The notes under the pieces are model-generated. The model did no database searches. It was not told the DNA's origin and worked only from the letters and a program-made list of their open reading frames with translations. The position numbers and the translations under genes were made by a program. 64,000 nucleotides of DNA from WRDF01 sp031552235 (GTDB lineage: Bacteria; Bacteroidota; Bacteroidia; Bacteroidales; Rikenellaceae), in contig JAVBMR010000006.1 of NCBI GenBank assembly GCA_031552235.1, forward strand, positions 35,131 to 99,130. Reading direction: 5' to 3'. Every line of letters begins with the position of its first letter. Position 1 is the stretch's first letter. This document shows positions 52,076 through 59,190 of this stretch, one piece after another.

Positions 52076-52106
52076 TTGCCGGTTACGGGGTTCGACGGTA
52101 CTTTTG
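52076..52106 (+). promoter_or_regulatory. Promoter of the porin-imelysin-cytochrome operon
   Basis: TTG at 52076-52078 and TACTTTTG at 52099-52106 with a 20-bp spacer, 24 bp before the first gene. No regulator-binding palindrome could be identified with confidence. Confidence 0.6.
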
Positions 52107-52129
52107 CCCTGTAATTTAAGGCAAAGCCT

Positions 52130-53401
52130 ATGAAACCTGAACTTACCCTGATGCTGGCGGCACTGTGTGGCACCATGCAGCTCTCAGCCCAGCAGGATTC
52201 CACGAAAAACACGAACCCGGACGGTTACGAAAAATTCCGTGTGGGCGGTTATGGCGAAATGCTATACCAGCGCATGGATTACGGCGCCGACCGTTATAAT
52301 TATCCGGATGGCGCACAGCCGCAGAAGCGCGGACAAATTTCAGTTCCGCGAATGATCATGGCTTTCGATTATAAATTCGACCCGACCTGGATACTCTCGG
52401 CCGAGGTGGAGTTCGAATACGGCGGCACGGGTATGGCCCGTGAACTGGAGTATGACGAGGGCGGTGAATATGAGACCGAACTCGAAAAGGGCGGCGAGGT
52501 TGCACTTGAGCAATTCCATATAACAAAGCGGTTCAACCCGGCCGTACAGGTGCGTTTCGGCCACATGATCGTCCCTGTGGGGCTGACCAACGTCCATCAC
52601 GAGCCGATCCATTTCTTCGGCACTACGCGTCCCGAGGGCGAGATGACCATCATTCCTTGCACATGGCACGACACCGGCCTTGCGTTTTTGGGCGACTACA
52701 AAGGTTTCCACTACGAGGCCATGGTGGTCGCAGGGCTCGATCCTAACGGTTTCAGCTCGCGTTATTGGGTACGCAAAGGCAAGCAGGGCCTCTTCGAAGG
52801 CGACAACATGACCTCGCCGGCATTGGTGGGGCGTCTCGAATACGGCGGTGTGCGCAACCTGCGTGTCGGAGGATCGGCATACTGGGGCAATACGGCTGAA
52901 AACACCTCGAAAACCAACAAAATGAAGGGGCTCAAAGGCGAGGTAACCATCTTCTCGGGCGACGTACAATATAAAACCGCCAACCTGACCGTGCGCGCCA
53001 ACGCCTTGTACGGCAACCTTTCGGACAGCTACAACATCTCGCGCATAAACTACTCGATGCCCAAGGCGGCAGGCTATCCCCGTACGGCCGTGGCCCAGAA
53101 CGCGCTGAATTATTACGCCGAGGCAGGGTATAACGTCTTCTCATTCTTCGGGAGCAAGCAAAAGCTCTTCCCGTTTGTGCGCTACGAGTATTACAACTCG
53201 ATGGAGAAGGTCGAAAAGGGCGTGCTGGCAGAACCGCGCGACAAGTGCGAGCTTATCACGGCCGGGATCAACTATTTCCCGCTCCCGAACCTCGTACTCA
53301 AAGCCGACTACTCCCACCGCATCGTGGGCGGAGGCGACTTCAACAGCGAGAACACTTTCGGCCTGTCGGCCGGATACGTTGTGTGGTTCTCGTCAAAATA
53401 A
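52130..53401 (+). CDS. Outer-membrane porin-like protein, first of the operon
   Basis: 423 residues. Signal peptide MKPELTLMLAALCGTMQLSAQ is followed by repeated amphipathic strands with the pattern of large 16-18-strand porins: FRVGGYGEMLYQRMDYG, MIMAFDYKFDPTWILSAEVE, ITKRFNPAVQVRFGHMIVPV. The last residues (LSAGYVVWFSSK) form the closing strand. It resembles phosphate-selective-porin-like barrels that accompany imelysins in Bacteroidota. It heads a seven-gene operon with 31 bp before the imelysin gene. The substrate is unknown; metal or small organic complexes would suit the context. Confidence 0.78.
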   Translation: MKPELTLMLAALCGTMQLSAQQDSTKNTNPDGYEKFRVGGYGEMLYQRMDYGADRYNYPDGAQPQKRGQISVPRMIMAFDYKFDPTWILSAEVEFEYGGTGMARELEYDEGGEYETELEKGGEVALEQFHITKRFNPAVQVRFGHMIVPVGLTNVHHEPIHFFGTTRPEGEMTIIPCTWHDTGLAFLGDYKGFHYEAMVVAGLDPNGFSSRYWVRKGKQGLFEGDNMTSPALVGRLEYGGVRNLRVGGSAYWGNTAENTSKTNKMKGLKGEVTIFSGDVQYKTANLTVRANALYGNLSDSYNISRINYSMPKAAGYPRTAVAQNALNYYAEAGYNVFSFFGSKQKLFPFVRYEYYNSMEKVEKGVLAEPRDKCELITAGINYFPLPNLVLKADYSHRIVGGGDFNSENTFGLSAGYVVWFSSK

Positions 53402-53432
53402 CCAGTTTTCAAATCATTTAAAATAAACCAAG

Positions 53433-54632
53433 ATGAAAAGTTTCAAAGTTACGATCAAAAGCCTCGTAATGGCAGCTATGGTGGCAGGCGCATTCGCCTG
53501 CAGCAAAAGTGAGGGCGGCGGTGAGGGCGGCGGTAACGAGTACGATTACACCGATATCATCGATACCTATGTCGACGATGTGGTCATTCCCACCTATGCC
53601 GACATGAAGGATAACGCGTGGGTCCTGCTGGAAAAGGTAAACGCCTATAACGCCGAACAGTCGCAGGCCAATTTGCAGGCGGTATGCAACGCGTGGCTTG
53701 CCGTGCGCGAACCGTGGGAGTTGAGCGAGGCGTTTCTCTACGGCCCCTGCGGCGAGGACGGCCTTAACGTCGACCCCAACATCGACACATGGCCGTTCGA
53801 CGAAGTCGGCCTTGCGCAAATACTGGGCGGTTCCGATCCCATTACCGTTACGGCTGTGAGCGGTTACAACGAAACCCTGAGAGGCTACCACACTATCGAG
53901 TACCTGATATTCGATGACGGAGCCCCGAGGACCACGCAGCTCTCAGCCCGCGAACTCCAGTATCTGGTTTCGGCGACTACCGTGCTGCGCAACGACTGTA
54001 TCCGCGTTTGGGCCGCATGGTACGGACTGAGCGGCATCAGCGCGAAAGACCAGGGTGCGATCACCGGAATGGGAAGCTATTGGGATGTGCCGGCATATCT
54101 CCAGTCTAAAAATGCGAGCAGCTATGCCTATATCTTCAAGAATGCGAAGCGCCCCTACACTTCGAAATCGGACGTGTTTGCAGAGATGATCGCCGGCTGC
54201 TGCGAAATTGCCGGCGAAGTGTCGGAAGGCAAGATCGACACGCCTAACAATGACCCCAACGGTGTGATATACGTGGAATCGCGCTACGCATGGAATTCGC
54301 TGGTCGATTTTACCGACAACATAAAGGGTATCCGCAACGCATATTACGGCTACCGTACCGACAATGTCGAAGGCTGGACGTCGGGATCGGCGGAAATAAT
54401 CGACAATTCGATGGCCGGTTGCGTGCTTGCTCAGGACGGAGGGCAGGCTGTGCACGACGATATAGTGTCGGCGATAGACAACGCGATAGCCAGGATAGGG
54501 GCGATAGACTATCCCTTCACCCGCACCATAGAACAAAACCTGGACGACGCCGATATTAATGCCGCGGTAACGGCCTGCACAGACGTACAAACCGCTTTCC
54601 TGGCCATAAAAGGATTAATGGAATTGGATTAA
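53433..54632 (+). CDS. Imelysin-family lipoprotein (iron-uptake type)
   Basis: 399 residues. Lipobox FAC (Cys23) is followed by a Gly-rich linker (27-34). The all-helical imelysin fold carries the family motif GYHTIEY with His153 and Glu156 (GxHxxE). Imelysins are iron-regulated periplasmic or surface proteins (IrpA, EfeO/ICMP-related) implicated in iron uptake; peptidase activity is doubtful. The downstream gene for a di-heme oxidoreductase starts 11 bp later, a combination known from other Bacteroidota and proteobacteria. It is lipid-anchored, probably at the outer membrane. Confidence 0.88.
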   Translation: MKSFKVTIKSLVMAAMVAGAFACSKSEGGGEGGGNEYDYTDIIDTYVDDVVIPTYADMKDNAWVLLEKVNAYNAEQSQANLQAVCNAWLAVREPWELSEAFLYGPCGEDGLNVDPNIDTWPFDEVGLAQILGGSDPITVTAVSGYNETLRGYHTIEYLIFDDGAPRTTQLSARELQYLVSATTVLRNDCIRVWAAWYGLSGISAKDQGAITGMGSYWDVPAYLQSKNASSYAYIFKNAKRPYTSKSDVFAEMIAGCCEIAGEVSEGKIDTPNNDPNGVIYVESRYAWNSLVDFTDNIKGIRNAYYGYRTDNVEGWTSGSAEIIDNSMAGCVLAQDGGQAVHDDIVSAIDNAIARIGAIDYPFTRTIEQNLDDADINAAVTACTDVQTAFLAIKGLMELD

Positions 54633-54643
54633 CGAAATTTGGT

Positions 54644-56077
54644 ATGTCCCTGAAACATAAAATTCTTTGCACCGCGAGTGCAAAGCTCCTCGCGGGGCTT
54701 TGCACTTTGGTGTGTCTGGCGGGGTGCGAAAAGACGGAGCAGGATCAGATACTCAAACCCAATGGCAGGGCGGCGAAAGACGCCGAGCTTTCGGCGGGGA
54801 CTTCGACGGTCTTTGTGGCTACGAGCAAGGCCTATGACAATCCTGCGCCGTGGGTTACCGGTTCGCTCGTGACCCGCTTCAACCTGGGCGATATGGCCTA
54901 CCATAACCCGCGTATCAGCGGCGACGGACACGGAGGCGGATTAGGCCCTGTCTATGCCGGTTTCTCGTGCGGCAGCTGCCACCGCAATGCGGGACGCACG
55001 CGGCCAACGATGTGGACGGACGGCGGTACGGGAACATACGGCTTCTCATCGCACCTGGTATACATTGCCCGTAAAAACGGCTCGTATTACAAAAACTACG
55101 GCCGCGTGCTTCACGACCAGGCCATCTATGGCTCGAAGGCCGAGGGTAAGCTGAGCGTCGCCTATACCGAGGAGCAGTACAGCTTCCCTGATGGCGAAAC
55201 ATACAGCCTCATGACCCCGCACTACACTGTTTCGGAGTGGTATGCCGAGGAAATTCCTGCCGAAGACCTGCTGGTAAGCGTGCGCATTCCGCTGCGCCAT
55301 GTGGGCATGGGGCAAATCATGTCGCTCGATACGGACGAGCTGCTGCGCCTCGCGGCCCAAAGCAATTATCCGGAATATGGCATCAGCGGCAAGTTGAACT
55401 ATATTCAGGAACGCGGGCGGACATATATCGGCGTTTCAGGCAACAAGGCCCAGCATGCCGACCTGACGGTGGAGTTGGGTTTCTCTTCGGACATGGGCGT
55501 TACAAACGACCGTTTCCCGGAAGAGGTGTCGCACGGGCAGAGCCAGATGAACGGATACTCGCACTACGGCATCCAGATCACAACCCGCGAGATGGAGAAT
55601 GTCGATTTATACATGCATGCGCTGGGCGTTCCAGCCCGCCGCAACGTTACGGCCGAGGCGGTACTGCGCGGCGAGAAGGCATTCTATAAGGCCAAGTGCC
55701 AGCTTTGCCACACGCCCACGCTCCACACCAGGCCCGAGGCGACAGTCCTGCTTAACGGCACGCGCCTGCCGTGGCTGCAAAGCCAGGTAATCCATCCCTA
55801 CTCGGACTTCCTGCTGCACGATATGGGGCTCGAACTGGCCGACGGATTGAAGGCCGGCCTGGCCGACGGCGATGAGTGGCGTACAACGCCCCTGTGGGGC
55901 GTGGGCCTTCAGGAGCGCGTAAACGGCCATACCTACTTCCTGCACGACGGCCGCGCCCGCAACCTCGTCGAGGCCATCATGTGGCACGGCGGCGAAGGGG
56001 CTGTTTCCCGCGAACTTTTCCGCCGCATGCCCAAATCGGAACGCGACGACCTTATAACTTTCCTCGAATCTTTATAA
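54644..56077 (+). CDS. Di-heme oxidoreductase lipoprotein (DHOR / thiol-oxidoreductase family)
   Basis: 477 residues. Lipobox LAGC (Cys28). Two c-type haem sites: CGSCH at 109-113 and CQLCH at 352-356. The family (DUF1111) is related to di-heme cytochrome peroxidases; HDMGLELADG, TTPLWGVGLQ and YFLHDGRARNLVEAIMWHGGE near the end are typical. It would be a periplasmic electron carrier or oxidoreductase next to the imelysin. Haem attachment is expected to depend on the CcsBA-type synthase encoded at the end of the same operon. Confidence 0.9.
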   Translation: MSLKHKILCTASAKLLAGLCTLVCLAGCEKTEQDQILKPNGRAAKDAELSAGTSTVFVATSKAYDNPAPWVTGSLVTRFNLGDMAYHNPRISGDGHGGGLGPVYAGFSCGSCHRNAGRTRPTMWTDGGTGTYGFSSHLVYIARKNGSYYKNYGRVLHDQAIYGSKAEGKLSVAYTEEQYSFPDGETYSLMTPHYTVSEWYAEEIPAEDLLVSVRIPLRHVGMGQIMSLDTDELLRLAAQSNYPEYGISGKLNYIQERGRTYIGVSGNKAQHADLTVELGFSSDMGVTNDRFPEEVSHGQSQMNGYSHYGIQITTREMENVDLYMHALGVPARRNVTAEAVLRGEKAFYKAKCQLCHTPTLHTRPEATVLLNGTRLPWLQSQVIHPYSDFLLHDMGLELADGLKAGLADGDEWRTTPLWGVGLQERVNGHTYFLHDGRARNLVEAIMWHGGEGAVSRELFRRMPKSERDDLITFLESL

Positions 56078-56086
56078 TCCCGAAAT

Positions 56087-57319
56087 ATGAAATTGTTTTT
56101 TAGGATACTTCCGATTTTCACTTTAATGGCCGCCGCCGCGGCAGCCCAGACCGCTCCCCGGGTAGACGACAAATACGTTTCGAGCGGCGTGATCGACCTG
56201 AGCGGCAAGAAAGGGGTATCGTTCTCCTCGCAGGCGGGCGACTTCCTTTTCAAACCATACTCGCTGGTGCAGACCTCGGTCAAATTCAACTATTACGACG
56301 ACGAAGGTATCGATCTGGCCGATCAGGACCGCGTGGCCAACACCGGCTTCGAAATTGGAAACGCCGTACTCGGTTTTTCGGGCAAGGCTTTCGATATCGT
56401 CACTTTCAACCTGGCGCTCAACGCATCCAAGAGCGGCGGGGCGCTGCTGCAGCAGGCGTGGTTCGACGTGAACCTGAAAGACCAGCTGCGCGTGCGTGCG
56501 GGTAAGTTCAAGACCCCGTTCTCGCAGGCCTATCTGGTCAACCTCGGCGAAACGCTCTTCCCTGTGCTTCCGTCGTCGCTGACGGTGCCGGTCAACATCA
56601 ACGAGTCGATCAACTCCGTCAACCCGTCGTTTGCCACCGGTTTCGACCTGGGGGTGCAGCTCCACGGCCTGCTGGGCGGCAAATGGGAGTACCGTGCGGG
56701 GGTGTTCAACGGCACGGGCATAGACGTGAATACGGCAAAGAAAACGATGAGCGACGAGTATGAAAATTTGCCCTCGCTGCTCTATGCCGCCCGCGTGGCC
56801 TACATGCCCAAAGGCGTGATGCCCGCCCATCAGGGCGATCCGGACGATCTGAACGACAATAAGTTATTGTTCGCCATATCAGGGTCGTACAACGTCGAGG
56901 CCAACTGGGAGAGCAGCAACGACCTGCGCGTGGGCGCCGAGTTCGCATGGCTGCTGAACCGCTGGTATTTCGGGGCTGAAGCCTACTGGATGAATATGAA
57001 ATACACTGCCCGTCAACGCAACATAATCGAGCCTTACAATTTTATTGGCGGTTATGCGCAGGTGGGGTATTTCGTGACCAAGAAGCTGCAACCGGCCATC
57101 CGTTACGACGTGATGGACCGCAACTCGACCAACGAGGCAGGCACGATCAATATGCCGGCCGTGGGACTGAACTGGTATGCCCTGCGCTCGAACCTCAAGC
57201 TGCAGGCCATGTACCAGTATACCGGCCGCTGGGGACACGACGACCAGGAGGCACGCGACCGCGACGACCTGGGCCTGGCCATGAACGCCGTGACAGTGAT
57301 GATGCAGTTCTCATTCTAA
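56087..57319 (+). CDS. Porin O/P-like outer-membrane protein, second of the operon
   Basis: 410 residues. Signal peptide ends around AAAAAAQ. Barrel strands include SLVQTSVKFNYYDDEG, FDIVTFNLALNASKSGGALL, DQLRVRAGKFKTPFSQAYL and the closing AMNAVTVMMQFSF. The motif RAGKFKTPFS and the VFNGTG region are characteristic of OprO/OprP-like (phosphate-selective) porins. This is the second, unrelated-looking barrel in one operon. It starts 9 bp after the di-heme gene. Confidence 0.85.
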   Translation: MKLFFRILPIFTLMAAAAAAQTAPRVDDKYVSSGVIDLSGKKGVSFSSQAGDFLFKPYSLVQTSVKFNYYDDEGIDLADQDRVANTGFEIGNAVLGFSGKAFDIVTFNLALNASKSGGALLQQAWFDVNLKDQLRVRAGKFKTPFSQAYLVNLGETLFPVLPSSLTVPVNINESINSVNPSFATGFDLGVQLHGLLGGKWEYRAGVFNGTGIDVNTAKKTMSDEYENLPSLLYAARVAYMPKGVMPAHQGDPDDLNDNKLLFAISGSYNVEANWESSNDLRVGAEFAWLLNRWYFGAEAYWMNMKYTARQRNIIEPYNFIGGYAQVGYFVTKKLQPAIRYDVMDRNSTNEAGTINMPAVGLNWYALRSNLKLQAMYQYTGRWGHDDQEARDRDDLGLAMNAVTVMMQFSF

Positions 57320-57329
57320 TACATACGGG

Positions 57330-58037
57330 ATGAAATGGTATATTGCAATAACCTGCTTATCAGCGGCCATTGGTCTGGCCTCGTGCGACAGCGGCGACAT
57401 ATATCCCGAACCGCCGAAAGAATCGGGGCGTAAGGTCGAGGCATCATTCGCTTTCACGGGGCTGGACGCCTACCCTGCAAGCGAATATTACCAGCTCGTA
57501 TTTGCCGCTTTCGGGCCTGACGGCCAATACCCTCTGGCGTTCAGCGCCGTGCCGAAACCTGCCGGCGGAACTGCCGCGGTAACGCTGCCAAATGTGCCGG
57601 GCGGAACGGAGATCGTTTCGCTCTCGCTGCTGGACAAGAGCAAGAAACTGATCTATCATTTTTATACTTATCCTATGGCCGGCATGGATGGACAATCGCT
57701 GACCCTGCCGCAGCAAACGATAGCGTTGAACTGCTACGGCAGAGTACAACACCAGGTCTTTTCGATCAAATGTATAGCCTGCCACGGCGGTGCCGACATT
57801 ATGGCGCGCGGACTCAACCTTACCGAAGGGCACAGCTATGCCGCATTGGTGAACGTTAACTCGAAAAAGAACCCGTCGATGAAGCTGGCGCTCCCAGGCA
57901 GCCCCTCCAACAGTTTTATCGTCAAAGCGCTGACCGAGTCGGGGGCCCTGTCGACCGACCATGCCGAAATTGCCAAGGAGGACGATGTAAACCTGCTCCG
58001 TTCCTGGATTACGGACGGATGCAATGAAACGGAATAA
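57330..58037 (+). CDS. Mono-heme lipoprotein
   Basis: 235 residues. Lipobox LASC (Cys19). A beta-sandwich N-terminal part (about 30-135) is followed by a short cytochrome-like module with one CIACH haem site at Cys148, Cys151 and His152; a Met near 180-190 (SMKLALPGSP) could be the second ligand. The end (DVNLLRSWITDGC) resembles planctomycete-type cytochrome c domains. It is probably a lipid-anchored electron-transfer partner of the di-heme protein. It starts 10 bp after the porin and ends 2 bp before the next gene. Confidence 0.8.
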   Translation: MKWYIAITCLSAAIGLASCDSGDIYPEPPKESGRKVEASFAFTGLDAYPASEYYQLVFAAFGPDGQYPLAFSAVPKPAGGTAAVTLPNVPGGTEIVSLSLLDKSKKLIYHFYTYPMAGMDGQSLTLPQQTIALNCYGRVQHQVFSIKCIACHGGADIMARGLNLTEGHSYAALVNVNSKKNPSMKLALPGSPSNSFIVKALTESGALSTDHAEIAKEDDVNLLRSWITDGCNETE

Positions 58038-58039
58038 TT

Positions 58040-59188
58040 ATGAGCTTTTCAAATGAAATACTAATTTTCAGCAATATCCGCATAGAGATCAGCTGCTTCG
58101 AAGCAGAAGGCGGCATCCGCGAGTACAACGCGGTATTGCACATTGTCGATGCAGAAGACCCTTTCGAGGTGCAGTTGCAGAACATACGCGCCGCCTATTT
58201 CTATCTGCTCTCGAACCTCGGGCATGAAGTCGGCCCCGTTTTCAGGCGCTACTTCCTGAGCGACGCCGCCAACCAGGCGGAAATGCTGCTGGTCGGGGAA
58301 ATGAGCTATCCTGCGTGTGCCACATCGGTCGTTCAACAACCCCCGCTGGACGGCAGCAAGATAGCGTTATGGGTATACCTGTGTTCCGGGGTCGTGGTGA
58401 AACGGACCGCCGACGGGACAGCTGTCTCCCATAACGGCATGCGCCACCTGTGGACGGCATCCCGGAGTATTCCCGAAGGCGATTCGTATGCCCAGACCGA
58501 TACCTTGCTGAGGAAATATGTGGAGCGCCTTTCGGCCGAAGGCTGCACGCTGGCCGGCGATTGCATACGCACATGGTTTTTCGTGAGGGATGTGGACGTG
58601 AATTACAAAGGCGTGGTGGAGGCCCGCAAGGAATTATTCAGCACCCATGGCCTGACCGAGAAAACACACTACATTACCAGTACAGGCATAGAGGGCCGTT
58701 CGGCCGACCCGCGTGCGAGCGTGTTGATGGACGCTTATTCCGTTAAAGGGCTACAGCCGGGACAGCAACGGTTTTTACACGCCCCCACACACCTCAACCC
58801 CACGCACGAGTACGGGGTGACTTTCGAGCGCGGCGTGCGCGTGGCATACGGCGACCGCAGCCACATCTTCATCTCGGGCACGGCAAGCATCGACAACCGG
58901 GGTGAGATCGTCGCCCCGGGCGACATCGTCGCGCAAACCAGCAGGATGTTCGAGAACATAGAAGTATTGCTGGCCGAGGCGGGGGCCACGATGGACGATA
59001 TAGCGCAGATGATCGTATACCTGCGCGACGCGGCCGACTACCGGCGTGTCGCGGCCATAATCGGCGAGCGCTTCGGGCATATCCCGGGGGTAATTACACT
59101 CGCCCCTGTTTGCCGTCCCGGCTGGCTGATCGAAACCGAGTGCATCGCCATAAAGAAGGAAACCAATCCCTCTTTCAAACCCTTCTGA
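58040..59188 (+). CDS. Rid-superfamily protein resembling FkbO/Hyg5-type chorismatases
   Basis: 382 residues, no signal peptide, so cytoplasmic. The C-terminal half is a clear YjgF/Rid fold: HIFISGTASIDNRGEIVAPG, DIVAQTSRMFENIEVLLAEA, VYLRDAADYRRV and PVCRPGWLIETECIAI with the conserved Arg and Glu. The N-terminal half is a second, diverged copy of the same fold (YFYLLSNLG; RTWFFVRDVDVNYKGVVEARK). Two halves, length and the ISGTAS/AQT...N pattern match chorismatases, which turn chorismate into hydroxybenzoates or dihydroxycyclohexadienoate. A plain Rid deaminase is the alternative. It is embedded in a haem/iron operon. Confidence 0.68.
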   Translation: MSFSNEILIFSNIRIEISCFEAEGGIREYNAVLHIVDAEDPFEVQLQNIRAAYFYLLSNLGHEVGPVFRRYFLSDAANQAEMLLVGEMSYPACATSVVQQPPLDGSKIALWVYLCSGVVVKRTADGTAVSHNGMRHLWTASRSIPEGDSYAQTDTLLRKYVERLSAEGCTLAGDCIRTWFFVRDVDVNYKGVVEARKELFSTHGLTEKTHYITSTGIEGRSADPRASVLMDAYSVKGLQPGQQRFLHAPTHLNPTHEYGVTFERGVRVAYGDRSHIFISGTASIDNRGEIVAPGDIVAQTSRMFENIEVLLAEAGATMDDIAQMIVYLRDAADYRRVAAIIGERFGHIPGVITLAPVCRPGWLIETECIAIKKETNPSFKPF

Positions 59189-59190
59189 CC

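Noticed and set aside
53433..54632. Imelysin as an active insulin-cleaving peptidase
   Set aside because: Only the GxHxxE motif supports it, and family work favours an iron-binding role; peptidase activity is not claimed.
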